Below, piece by piece: positions 44,047-52,173 of a stretch of DNA of 64,000 nt (positions are counted from its first letter, which is position 1; every line of letters begins with the position of its first letter). The translations under genes were made by a program, and so were the position numbers. The notes beneath the pieces are model-generated. The model saw only the letters and a program-made list of their open reading frames with translations, made no database searches and was not told the origin of the DNA. The stretch lies in contig JADGPD010000004.1 in assembly GCA_017882615.1 (NCBI GenBank), positions 17,499-81,498 on the forward strand, written 5' to 3'. This stretch comes from Thermoleophilia bacterium. Its GTDB lineage: Bacteria; Actinomycetota; Thermoleophilia; Gaiellales; Gaiellaceae.

Positions 44047-44073
44047 GAAAGCCCCGGCGATCCCGGGGCTTTC
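44047..44073. terminator. bidirectional terminator between fba and the sensor kinase gene
   Basis: Arms at 44047-44057 and 44063-44073 are perfectly complementary (11 bp, GC core flanked by GAAA/TTTC) around a 5-nt loop. The TTTC and GAAA ends give a short T run in both directions, so it can end both convergent units. Confidence 0.8.
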
Positions 44074-44088
44074 TGTTGCCCGTTCGCT

Positions 44089-45570
44089 CTAAGAGGCGCT
44101 CGCCGCTCGAACCGGCTCGCCTCGCTCGACCCGCCCGCTGAGCGGTAGATCGAGCACGAAGCGAGCGCCGGAGTCGCACTCGGCACAGACCAGGCTTCCA
44201 CCGTGCGCCTCGGCCAGCCCGCGCGCGATCGCCAGCCCGAGGCCACTTCCGTATCGCGTCTTGGAGGCACGTGAACCGTCGAGGCGAACGAATCGCCCGA
44301 AAATGCGCTCCCTGTCGCCGGCGGGGATCCCGGGACCCGAGTCCTGAATCTCGAGCTCGGCCAACGCGCCCTTTCGTCGAACGGTGACCTCGATCTCCCC
44401 CGCTCCATCCGTAGCCTTGCAGGCATTGTCGAGCAGGTTGGAGATCACCTGTCGGATCCGCTCGGGATCGGCGACCAGCGAACAGCTGCTCTTCGTGGCA
44501 AGCCGCAGTTCCATCCTCGGCTCGCGTTCGCGGACGCTCTCGATCTCCTCCGCCGCCAGCTCGCCGAGATCGAACGGTTTGCGCTCCAGCTTCAGGCCCT
44601 GATCGAGGCGCGCCATCGCAAGCAGATCGGCAACGAGCTGGGAGGCACGGCGAGCCTGCCTGACGATCTCGAACGAGAGCTGCTCACGACGATCGCGCTC
44701 GTGCCCGTGGCGAAGAAGCGCCTCGGCGCTCCACTGCAGGCCGGCGATGGGCGTGCGCAACTCGTGCGAGGCATCGGAGAGGAAGTCGCGCATCCGTTCC
44801 TCCGAGCGAGACGCCTTCTCATGAGCGTGGCGCTCCGAGCTGAGCGATTCGGCCAGCGACTCGAGCATCGCGTCGAGGGCGGTGGCGAGCCTGCCCAGCT
44901 CTGTCGAGTGCCTGCTCGGCCGGAGACGCTCACTGGTGTCACCGCCGGCGATGCGATCGGCCACCGTCGCCATGCGGTCGAGCGGGCGCAGGGTCAACCT
45001 GATTGCAACGCTAACGATCAGCACGGCGAGCCCAATCACGAGCAGAGTGCCGATCAGCTCCGCGATCAGCAGGCGGCGGAGAGACGCCTCCGCCGGAGCC
45101 GTACTGGCGACGTAAAGAACGGGAGCGGCGCTCGAGCTCACGGCGGTGATCGAGTTCTTCATCTGCCAGTACAGGTCGGGCCTGGCGTTGATCGCGCTCA
45201 CGAAGTCGGCCCAAGCCGCGTCCGGCGTGACGGGAGGACCTTCGATCGGGGCGAGCTTCGGTTGCGGCGAGTCGAGCAGCTTGCCGACGACCGGATACGC
45301 GCCCGGTAGCCCGATGATCGCGACCACGTTCTGACGGGAGAGCCTGTCCGCGGTCACCTGCAGGCTTTCCTTCTCGCCAGGGGTGTAGCCGCTCGCGTGG
45401 GTCATGACGTCGGCCGTGTTCGCGTGCAGGTCGCTGTAGTAGCGCTGGTGCAGCCCGACGTAGATCGCCGCATCCAGCGCCACCAGCGCCAGCACCAGCA
45501 TGGCGAGGCTTACCAGCGTCAGGCGCCATCTGAGCGATGCGGTCTTGGTGCCTTTCGGATACTCGTTCAT
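44089..45570 (-). CDS. two-component sensor histidine kinase
   Basis: A 493-aa kinase. A first membrane helix (about residues 15-37) and a second (about 168-192) flank an extracytoplasmic sensing region of about 130 residues without a recognised domain. A HAMP domain follows (LRPLDRMATVADRIAGGD). The H-box FLSDASHELRTPIAG carries the phospho-histidine, the N-box is NLLDNACKAT, and G-boxes DSGPGIP and GSGLGLAIARG complete the ATPase domain. Its start overlaps the partner regulator's stop by 4 bp (ATGA), so they form one signalling unit. The stimulus is unknown. Confidence 0.95.
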   Translation of the reverse strand: MNEYPKGTKTASLRWRLTLVSLAMLVLALVALDAAIYVGLHQRYYSDLHANTADVMTHASGYTPGEKESLQVTADRLSRQNVVAIIGLPGAYPVVGKLLDSPQPKLAPIEGPPVTPDAAWADFVSAINARPDLYWQMKNSITAVSSSAAPVLYVASTAPAEASLRRLLIAELIGTLLVIGLAVLIVSVAIRLTLRPLDRMATVADRIAGGDTSERLRPSRHSTELGRLATALDAMLESLAESLSSERHAHEKASRSEERMRDFLSDASHELRTPIAGLQWSAEALLRHGHERDRREQLSFEIVRQARRASQLVADLLAMARLDQGLKLERKPFDLGELAAEEIESVREREPRMELRLATKSSCSLVADPERIRQVISNLLDNACKATDGAGEIEVTVRRKGALAELEIQDSGPGIPAGDRERIFGRFVRLDGSRASKTRYGSGLGLAIARGLAEAHGGSLVCAECDSGARFVLDLPLSGRVERGEPVRAASAS

Positions 45571-46238
45571 GCTCGTAACACGTAGCCGTGGCCACGAATC
45601 GTGTGAATCAGCCGCGGACCACTCGCTTCAAGCTTACGACGAAGATTGCCCATGTGTACGGGCACGAGGTTCGGGTCGTGCTCTTCGTAGCCCCAAACCT
45701 GGCTCATGATCTGCAATCTCGAGAGTACGACGCCGCGGTTTCGCATCAAGAAGCCGAGCAGCTGGAACTCGATCGGCGTGAGCTCGAGCATCGTGTCGCC
45801 GCGCCTGACGACGCGGGCCGGCTCGTCGAGAATCAAGTCGCCCACCTCCAGGACTTCCGCCTCCAAGCGGCCGCTGCGCCTGAGCAGGGCTCGCAGGCGC
45901 GCGAGCAACTCCTCCACCGCAACGGGCTTGATCACGTAGTCGTCGGCTCCCGCCGAGAAGCCGGCCAGGCGAGAGCTGACAGCATCCCTGGCGGTGAGGA
46001 AGAGGATCGGCAAGTCACTTTTGTTGCGCAGCACGTGCGCAAGATCGAAGCCGCTGCGCCCGGGCAGCATCACGTCGAGAATGGCGAGATCGGGGCGAAA
46101 GCCTTCGGCGAGCTCCTCGAGCGATCTCCCGTCGACCTCGGCCTGCACCACGTAACCGGCGGCGCGCAGCTCGATGGCGAGCGCGTTCCTGACCGCTTCG
46201 TCGTCTTCGATGAACAAGACTCGCAAAGATCTGCTCAT
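45567..46238 (-). CDS. OmpR-family response regulator (canonical)
   Basis: A 223-aa partner of the kinase encoded next. The receiver is intact, with acidic pair FIEDDE, phospho-Asp LAILDVMLPG (about residue 55), switch Thr FLTARD and Lys DYVIKPV. The winged helix (about 130-220) includes ELTPIEFQLLGFLMRN and VPVHMGNLRRKLE. It stands in contrast to the degenerate receiver at 32.7 kb. It leads the two-gene unit and is divergent from the zinc-ribbon genes on the plus strand. Confidence 0.95.
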   Translation of the reverse strand: MSRSLRVLFIEDDEAVRNALAIELRAAGYVVQAEVDGRSLEELAEGFRPDLAILDVMLPGRSGFDLAHVLRNKSDLPILFLTARDAVSSRLAGFSAGADDYVIKPVAVEELLARLRALLRRSGRLEAEVLEVGDLILDEPARVVRRGDTMLELTPIEFQLLGFLMRNRGVVLSRLQIMSQVWGYEEHDPNLVPVHMGNLRRKLEASGPRLIHTIRGHGYVLRA

Positions 46239-46298
46239 GGTGGAAGCATGCCATCACCCGCGAGATGAGGCGGCTGCGCTAGACTCGCGCCGTTCGAG

Positions 46299-47048
46299 AT
46301 GGCGCGCCTTCGCTCGTTCAAACGCACGCGTCGCTCAGGCGACGCCGATTCATCCACAGCCTCCGAGCCGGGGCTTGCCGTGCAGCCTACAGACGGCGAT
46401 CAAGTCGCCCCGCCGCCCGAGTTACCGCCCAGCGAGATTGCCGTTGAGGAGCCTGAGTCGAGCGATTCGGTGGCCGAGGAAGCGCGGGCGGAGCAGGACG
46501 AAGGCAAAGAGCAACGCGGCCGCCGCAAAGGAAAGAAGGCTCGTCCCCCGCGCCCACCCGTGGCCAATCTCTCGCGCGTTCGCCGCGAGCGCCGAGCGCT
46601 GATGCGCGAGCGCGAGAGCCGGATCCGCGATCTCGGTGGCCTGATGCTCGAGATGTACCGGCGCGACCAATTCCGCGAAGATCTGATCGTGGAGCACTGC
46701 GCCCAGGCGATGGGAGTCGAGAACCGCATCCACGAGCTCGAGTCGATTCTGATGCGCGCCAGTTCCAGACGGGCAACGCCCGGACAGCAGTGCAGCTGCG
46801 GCGCTCCGCTGCTTTTCGGAGCCCGGTTCTGCGCCGGTTGCGGGAGACCAACCGAGCTCGCGGCCGCGGGTGAGAAGTGCGCACGCTGCGGACAGCCCCT
46901 CGTTGCCCTGGCCGGCTTCTGCGCCAGCTGCGGTGCAGCCGTCGGCGAAGCCGAAGACTTGGACGACAAGAACGAGCAGACCATGGAGCACGCTCCGCCG
47001 GCCCAGGCCGAAGGAGCTGTCGAGCAAATCGGGGACGGCGAGGCTTGA
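46299..47048 (+). CDS. double zinc-ribbon protein with a charged disordered N-terminus
   Basis: Function unknown. The first 80 residues are disordered and acidic/basic, with a Lys/Arg patch (RRKGKKARPPRPPV). A helical coiled-coil part follows (RRERRALMRERESRIRDLGGLMLEMYRRDQF, about 88-150), then two zinc ribbons (CSCG...CAGCG about 167-186 and CARCG...CASCG about 198-217). The coiled coil plus zinc ribbons suggest a protein- or nucleic-acid-binding adaptor. It overlaps the next gene by 4 bp (TTGA). A TAGACT box lies 13 nt upstream of the ATG. Confidence 0.8.
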   Translation: MARLRSFKRTRRSGDADSSTASEPGLAVQPTDGDQVAPPPELPPSEIAVEEPESSDSVAEEARAEQDEGKEQRGRRKGKKARPPRPPVANLSRVRRERRALMRERESRIRDLGGLMLEMYRRDQFREDLIVEHCAQAMGVENRIHELESILMRASSRRATPGQQCSCGAPLLFGARFCAGCGRPTELAAAGEKCARCGQPLVALAGFCASCGAAVGEAEDLDDKNEQTMEHAPPAQAEGAVEQIGDGEA

Positions 47049-47761
47049 CCTCCTCGGAGGGCGAGCCCACGGGCGAGAGCGCTTCGGACGCGAGGACCGT
47101 CTGCCCCGATTGCGGTGCGGTCGTCGAATCTCTCCAGGAGTACTGCCTGGTTTGTGGCGTGCGCCTGAGCGAAACCGGAAGCGCCGGACTCGCGGAGCGC
47201 TGGCGACACTCCCTTCCTCTGGCCGACAAAGATTGGGGCTGGCCCGTCTTGATCGCCCTGTCCATCGCGATCCTGGCTTCCGTATTTGCGATCCTGGCCG
47301 TGCAGGGCGATAAGCCGACCACGCTTCAGGCTCTCGGTCCAAGCGTTCAGCAAACGACCGCCCCGGCCACGACCGTTACCTCCGACACGACTGCGACCGG
47401 CGCCACGACAAGCGCGAGCACGAAAACCACCACCGGCGCCGGCAAGACATCCACTTCGCCGATTCGCACCGGCGGCGGCCTGATCGCCTGGCCCGGTCCG
47501 TCGGCTTACACGGTTGTGCTCGCCTCGCTGCCCATCTCGGGCGGGAAGGCGAGCGCACGCCAGAAGGCCCTCGACGCATTGCACTCCGGGCTCGGCCCGG
47601 ACGTCGGCGTTCTCGCCTCATCGGACTACTCGAGCCTGCACCCTGGCTATTACGTTGTCTTCAGCGGCGTATACGAGAGCCAAAGCGAAGCGCAGAAACA
47701 CCTCTCGGCCGCTCGCCGGGCCGGGTTCAACACGCCGTACGCAAAACGCGTCGCCTCCTGA
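47045..47761 (+). CDS. zinc-ribbon, single-pass membrane protein with a SPOR-like C-terminus
   Basis: A 238-aa protein starting at a TTG coupled to the previous stop. A zinc ribbon (CPDCGAVVESLQEYCLVCG, about residues 19-37) is followed by a membrane helix (VLIALSIAILASVFAILAV, about 66-84), a Thr/Ser-rich linker (about 95-150) and a C-terminal domain (about 155-238, YTVVLASLPISGG... YYVVFSGVYES... AQKHLSAARRAGF). The last part has the pattern of a SPOR domain, which binds denuded peptidoglycan at division sites. The cytoplasmic zinc ribbon and external SPOR-like domain would link the inside to the septal wall. The SPOR call is by pattern only. Confidence 0.8.
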   Translation: MTSSEGEPTGESASDARTVCPDCGAVVESLQEYCLVCGVRLSETGSAGLAERWRHSLPLADKDWGWPVLIALSIAILASVFAILAVQGDKPTTLQALGPSVQQTTAPATTVTSDTTATGATTSASTKTTTGAGKTSTSPIRTGGGLIAWPGPSAYTVVLASLPISGGKASARQKALDALHSGLGPDVGVLASSDYSSLHPGYYVVFSGVYESQSEAQKHLSAARRAGFNTPYAKRVAS

Positions 47762-47763
47762 GC

Positions 47764-47783
47764 TCGAATCGGAGTAGATTCGA
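47764..47783 (+). terminator. small hairpin after the SPOR-like gene
   Basis: TCGAATC at 47764-47770 pairs with GATTCGA at 47777-47783 around a 6-nt loop, 3 bp after the stop codon. The stem is short and no T run follows. Confidence 0.35.
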
Positions 47784-47917
47784 CCGAATATTGATGCGCC
47801 GCCTAGCCCAACCGCGGGCGGGCGAAGAAGTTCCTCTTTTTGGCTCGAGCTCTGCCCCTGAGCGCCGAAATGAGCTTCCCGGAACGCGCCGGCGTCTCAC
47901 TCGTCCGGACGATTTTT

Positions 47918-47946
47918 TTGTCATCTGCGGGAATTGCCGTTAGACT
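47918..47946 (+). promoter_or_regulatory. promoter TTGTCA, 17-bp spacer, TAGACT
   Basis: The -35 hexamer at 47918-47923 and -10 at 47941-47946 are separated by exactly 17 bp, with a T-run just before the -35. It would give a leader of about 85 nt for the gene at 48040. The rest of the 278-bp gap (47762-48039) holds only a small hairpin. Confidence 0.6.
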
Positions 47947-48039
47947 ACGCCCACGCCGCGGAAGCCGAGTAGGGCTTTGGCCAGTTCGCCGCCTGGCGTG
48001 GGGCCTCGCTCCGAATCAGAGGAGAACACTCGAATCGCA

Positions 48040-48489
48040 ATGGAAGATCAACGCACGCAGCTGGTGAGCTGCATGTACCAATACTCGCGAGCGATCTACC
48101 GCTCGATCAAGGATCTCATCGATCCCTATGCCGACCCCGAGCAGCAGCTCGAGTTCAGGCGTTCCGTGCTCACGGCTTGTGAGCAGACGATGGTTCGCTT
48201 GGCCACCGATCCGCATTACTTCGCCAAGCCCGATCGCGCCCTCTTCCAGGACATCCGCCGTTACTACCCGATCACTGTGCAGGCTCAGGTCGGTTGGGCG
48301 GTACAGAAGGGAATCGGCGCGGCCGGCGAGTTCATTCAGAAGCAGATCGAGGCCGGTGCTCTCGACGGCGGAATCGCGCGTTGTAAGGCGACGACCCGCA
48401 AGGGCAAGGCCTGCCAACGCACCCCGCTTCCCGACCGTGATTACTGCCCGTCTCATCAGCACCTCGAGCGGGCCAAAGTCGCGGCCTAA
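48040..48489 (+). CDS. conserved-looking small protein with a C-terminal Cys/His cluster (149 aa)
   Basis: Not assigned to a function. The helical N-terminal 110 residues (MYQYSRAIYRSIKDLIDPYADPEQQLEFRRSVLTACEQTM) are followed by a putative zinc-binding tail ARCKATTRKGKACQRTPLPDRDYCPSHQ (C-x10-C-x10-C-x2-H), the pattern of short cysteine-containing tails that follow C..T..G..C spacing. The ATG at 48040 has GAGGAG about 14 nt upstream; an in-frame start at 47977 adds low-complexity sequence and was not used. It has its own promoter and sits before the WYL regulator. Confidence 0.75.
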   Translation: MEDQRTQLVSCMYQYSRAIYRSIKDLIDPYADPEQQLEFRRSVLTACEQTMVRLATDPHYFAKPDRALFQDIRRYYPITVQAQVGWAVQKGIGAAGEFIQKQIEAGALDGGIARCKATTRKGKACQRTPLPDRDYCPSHQHLERAKVAA

Positions 48490-48635
48490 CAATCTGATTT
48501 CACTGCTGAGCAAGTGCTCGGGCGACCCTCGCCCCGCTGACGGCTTTCGCATTTCCGCGACCCCGACCGCCGTAGAGCGAAGAGCCGAAGAGCCGGCCCC
48601 GTTGAGGCAGCACTAACGGTAAGCTCGCTAGCGCG

Positions 48636-50642
48636 ATGTCTCACGATGCCGACAAGCTGATTCGCCAGCTCTCGCTGGTCGCCTTTCTGATGGCGGAACG
48701 CCGTCCAGTCACGGCTCGCGACGTGAAATCCAACGTCGAGGGATACTCGGAGATGTCCGACGAGGCCTTCGCTCGTCGGTACTACGCCGACCGCTCTGAG
48801 CTCACCTCGCTTGGCGTACCGCTTCGCTCGCAGAGAGACGAGTTCACCGGCGAGGAGCTCTATACGCTCCTCTCCGAGCAGTACTTCCTGCCGCCGCTCG
48901 AGCTGACCGACGACGAGCTCGCGGCGCTGCAGACCTCCCTCTACCTGCTCGAGGGAAAGTTCGCCTACGCCGAGCCTTTCAGGCTGGCGCTGCAGAACCT
49001 GGCTCTGGGCCGGCCCGGCTTCAACGAGCCGCCGACGGCAACAGCCGTCCGCGTCGAGGTGCTCGATCCCGACTACACGCCTGAGACGCCCGGACGCCTG
49101 GGCAAGCTCGAGGCGGCCATCTCCAAGCAGCGAACGGTTAGGTTCGAGTACTGGTCGATCTCGCACGACAAGCTTTCCGAGCGCATCGTCAACCCCTTCG
49201 GGCTGCTTTCCGACAACGGTCTTTGGTACGTGATCGGCTTCGATCTCGAGCGTCAGGCGATGCGCACCTTCCGCGTCTCGCGCATCCGCTCGGACATTCG
49301 TTTTGCCACTCGCAAGGAGCGCGACTTCCGCATCCCGCTCGACTTCGACATCGACGAGTACCGCGGACGGGCGCCCTGGCAGATCGGAGCGCTCGTTGGC
49401 GAGGCTCGGATCCGCGTCGGGCGCGAAACGGCCTGGTGGGTCGAGCGCGCCTTCGGAGGCGCCGGTCACCTGGATGACGGAGTTTTCACAACTGCGTTCT
49501 CCTCACTCGGTCAGCTTGCGGCCTGGGTTCTGCGTCAGGACGGGCGCGCGATACCGCTGGAACCGCCGGCGTTGCGCGAGGAGGTGAGTGCCGCGCTTCG
49601 CCTCGTCGAGGAGCGCCACTCCTCGGCGCCGCTGGAGCCCGCGCCCGAGCGCGACGAGGTGCCAGGTGACGCACAGGCCGTCGATCACTCCTCGGGCCCG
49701 GTTGCCCCCGAGCGCTTCGCACTCTTGCAGGCTTTACTCGCCCATCTTTTGACCGCCTGCGGCGAGGAAAACGAAACAGAGATACCCGCCAGCGAGATCG
49801 TCGAGAGCCTGCGCATCCCGCTCGAGGATCTCGAGGAGCATCTCTCGATGCTCAATCTCGTCAACTTCGGCGGCGGCTGCTACACGGTTTATGCGGAGCT
49901 CGACGGCGACACGGTTCGCATAGACAAGGAGCTTTTCGGCGACACCTTCCGCGCGTCGCCTCGGCTGACGCCGCTCGAAGCGCGGGCGATCCGCCTGGCG
50001 CTGGAGTTCGTCGGGCCGATGATCGCGGCCGACGCGCACACGCCGCTCGAGCGAGTGCGCGGCAAGCTGGAAGAGACCTTCGGACAGTTCGAGCTCCTGC
50101 AAACACCGGAGCCTCAGGTTCGCCCAGCCGAGGAGGATCTGATCGCTCGCTTGGCGGAAGGCATCCGCTTGCGCGAGCTGGTCGAACTGGAGTACCTGAA
50201 GGAAGGCGACGAAGAGGCCTCGCGGCGCCTGACCGAGCCTTACGCGCTCGAGCGAAAGCTGCCCTTCTGGTACGTACACACCTGGGATCGCACCACCGGC
50301 GGCGAGCGAAGCTTCCGCCTCGACCGTATGCGCAGCGCCAAGCTCACCGGCGAGAACTTCGAGCAGCGGCCCGGATTCGAGCCGCGCGGACTTCTCCATG
50401 CTCGTCAGGCGCGTGTCTGGTACTCGCCGAAGGTAGCCCGCTGGCGCCTGGAGCGAGGAGGCGCACGCGAGCTAGTCGATGGGGCCGCCCTGGCCGAAAC
50501 GGCGGTCGGAAGCCCGGAGTGGCTGGCCGGAGAGATCCTGTCACACCTCGGTGAGGCGATCGTGCTCGAGCCGGGCGACTTGCGCGCGCTCATGGCCACC
50601 CGAGCGCACGAGCTGGCCGTCGCTTTCGCGGCCTCGCGCTAG
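48636..50642 (+). CDS. fused PafB/PafC-type WYL-domain transcriptional regulator (668 aa)
   Basis: Two WYL regulators joined in one chain. The first half has a helix-turn-helix (DKLIRQLSLVAFLMAERRPVTARDV, about 3-60) and a WYL domain (LWYVIGFDLERQAMRTFRVSRI, about 195). The second half has another winged-helix-like part (about 350-420) and a second WYL domain (FWYVHTWDRTTGGERSFRLDRM, about 545). In mycobacteria PafB and PafC are separate proteins that together activate the LexA/RecA-independent DNA-damage response; fused forms are known in other actinobacteria. Its stop shares CTAG with the convergent queG stop. Confidence 0.88.
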   Translation: MSHDADKLIRQLSLVAFLMAERRPVTARDVKSNVEGYSEMSDEAFARRYYADRSELTSLGVPLRSQRDEFTGEELYTLLSEQYFLPPLELTDDELAALQTSLYLLEGKFAYAEPFRLALQNLALGRPGFNEPPTATAVRVEVLDPDYTPETPGRLGKLEAAISKQRTVRFEYWSISHDKLSERIVNPFGLLSDNGLWYVIGFDLERQAMRTFRVSRIRSDIRFATRKERDFRIPLDFDIDEYRGRAPWQIGALVGEARIRVGRETAWWVERAFGGAGHLDDGVFTTAFSSLGQLAAWVLRQDGRAIPLEPPALREEVSAALRLVEERHSSAPLEPAPERDEVPGDAQAVDHSSGPVAPERFALLQALLAHLLTACGEENETEIPASEIVESLRIPLEDLEEHLSMLNLVNFGGGCYTVYAELDGDTVRIDKELFGDTFRASPRLTPLEARAIRLALEFVGPMIAADAHTPLERVRGKLEETFGQFELLQTPEPQVRPAEEDLIARLAEGIRLRELVELEYLKEGDEEASRRLTEPYALERKLPFWYVHTWDRTTGGERSFRLDRMRSAKLTGENFEQRPGFEPRGLLHARQARVWYSPKVARWRLERGGARELVDGAALAETAVGSPEWLAGEILSHLGEAIVLEPGDLRALMATRAHELAVAFAASR

Positions 50643-51646
50643 ACCCGGTCGAGACGTTCGCGCAGGCGACTCAGCGCCCAGCGGGCGTGCTCAGCCAGCA
50701 GCTCGTCCCTGCCGAGCGCATAGCGCTCGAGTAGCGGCTCGTGCTCTCGGGCGCCGCTGGAGGCTAAAGCGACGAGAGCATTCCGGCGCAGGAAGCGGGG
50801 ATCCCGGCGCGGGACGTAGAGCCGCCGGTAGCGCAGCCCAAGCTCCCTGTCATCGGCGGTCAGCCAGTCCTCGAGCGAGACGGTCGGCTCTGCCGTGCCG
50901 AGAGCGAGGCGATCGCTCCGCTTTTCGACGCCCCGGTTCCAGGGACAGACGCGCTGGCAGATGTCGCAGCCGTAGACGCTCGTACCCATCTGCTCGCGCA
51001 TCGAGTCGGGTAGCGCCGTTCGGGCCTGTGTCCAGTACGACAGACACAGGCGCGCGTCCAGCACCCCATCCCGCACGAGCGCACCGGTCGGGCAGGCCTC
51101 GACGCATAACCGGCAGTTGCCGCAATTCCGGGCGAGCGGTTTCCCCGGCTCGATCGCGATGTCGCTCACGAGCGTTCCAAGCACGATCCAAGAACCGAGC
51201 CGCGGAGCTATCACGAGCCCGTTCTTGCCGAAGAAACCGAGACCGCCGCGCACGGCCGCTTCGCGATCGACGTGCTCGCTGGAGTCAACCAGTACGCGAT
51301 AGGCGCCCCCGATACGCTCGCCCAGCACAGCGAGCCTGAGCCGGAGCTCGGCATAGTGGTCGCGCCAGGCATGTCGCGCCAAACGCCCCTCCCCCGCGCT
51401 CGGCTCGGGTCCCGGTAAGTAGTAGGAAAGCGCCGCGGAGACGACGCTGCGAGCGCCCTCGAGCAGGCGCTCAGGATGGCAGGAAAGCTCGGGGTGCGCG
51501 AGCGTGAAGCTCATGTCCGCGAACAACCCCTCCGCCCGGCGCTCCGCAATCGCATGCTCCGCCCCGTCGTAGGGCTCGGCAGGTGCGACGGCCACGGCGT
51601 CCAGACCCAGCTCCACGCCGATCTCTCTGAGCCGAGCGGCGTTCAT
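50639..51646 (-). CDS. queG: epoxyqueuosine reductase
   Basis: QueG is a cobalamin-dependent, iron-sulfur enzyme that removes the epoxide oxygen to give queuosine, the last step of the pathway. The two [4Fe-4S] motifs are CGNCRLCVEACPTGAL (about residues 180-195) and CDICQRVCPWN (about 233-243). The N-terminal cobalamin region includes DSSEHVDREAAVRGGLGFFGKN. The C-terminus has HEAT-like helices (RFLRRNALVALASSG). At 335 aa it is standard. It is not next to queA/tgt but belongs to the same pathway. Confidence 0.96.
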   Translation of the reverse strand: MNAARLREIGVELGLDAVAVAPAEPYDGAEHAIAERRAEGLFADMSFTLAHPELSCHPERLLEGARSVVSAALSYYLPGPEPSAGEGRLARHAWRDHYAELRLRLAVLGERIGGAYRVLVDSSEHVDREAAVRGGLGFFGKNGLVIAPRLGSWIVLGTLVSDIAIEPGKPLARNCGNCRLCVEACPTGALVRDGVLDARLCLSYWTQARTALPDSMREQMGTSVYGCDICQRVCPWNRGVEKRSDRLALGTAEPTVSLEDWLTADDRELGLRYRRLYVPRRDPRFLRRNALVALASSGAREHEPLLERYALGRDELLAEHARWALSRLRERLDRV

Positions 51647-51695
51647 GATTGCATTGTGCCGCGCGGCCCTTTCCTCAGAGGCGGCGGCCCGCGTC

Positions 51696-51998
51696 TCAGT
51701 AGCCGAAGCCGAGCAGGAGCTTGGCGTCCTCGGACATCCGCTCCGGTGTCCAGGGGGGATCCCAGGTCAGCTCCAGCGCCACCTTTTCGACCCCTGGCAG
51801 CTCGCGCATCGCCTCGAGAATCTGCTCGTGGATGAGCGGCCCGGCCGGACAGCCGATCGACGTCAGGCTGTAGAAGACCGTCACCGAGTTGTCGACGATC
51901 TTCACGTCGTAAAGGAGGCCAAGCTCGACGATGTCGAGCCCGAGCTCCGGGTCGAAAACCTGGCGCAGAACCTCCGTGACATCCTCGACGGTGAGCAC
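51696..51998 (-). CDS. DUF59/MIP18-family iron-sulfur assembly protein (SufT/PaaD-like)
   Basis: A 100-aa protein of the MIP18 family that matures [Fe-S] proteins. The conserved DPELGLDIVELGLLYDVKI opening, the SIGCPAGPLIHEQI segment with the conserved cysteine, and the C-terminal LTWDPPWTPERMSEDAKLLLG are all present; the last is the hallmark of the SufT/YitW type. The start GTG has a TAAACT box 6 nt upstream. It sits between queG, an iron-sulfur enzyme, and the cDPG-type cluster. Confidence 0.92.
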   Translation of the reverse strand: MLTVEDVTEVLRQVFDPELGLDIVELGLLYDVKIVDNSVTVFYSLTSIGCPAGPLIHEQILEAMRELPGVEKVALELTWDPPWTPERMSEDAKLLLGFGY

Positions 51999-52004
51999 CG
52001 TTCC

Positions 52005-52010
52005 AGTTTA
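52005..52010 (-). promoter_or_regulatory. putative -10 box (TAAACT) of the DUF59 gene
   Basis: TANNNT hexamer 6 nt before the GTG start at 51998, consistent with a leaderless mRNA. Confidence 0.45.
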
Positions 52011-52142
52011 TCCGGCGAAAGCCGAGGGAGGTCGCTCCCGGTCGGGAGTCACGAGCAGATACTCGGGAAGCCGCCGCGAGCGCTTATCGGAGCAGACGAC
52101 TCACGAGCGCCGCAGGCGCTGTGATTCGTCCGATTTGTCTCG

Positions 52143-52170
52143 CCGAAGAAAGTCACCAGACTTTCTTCGG
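52143..52170 (-). terminator. terminator of the cyclic-diphosphoglycerate-type operon
   Basis: Arms at 52143-52154 and 52159-52170 pair perfectly over 12 bp around an ACCA loop, beginning 3 bp after the GlpX-like stop codon. On the minus strand the second arm reads GACTTTCTTCGG, with no longer T tract. It isolates this operon from the DUF59 gene. Confidence 0.7.
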
Positions 52171-52173
52171 ACA

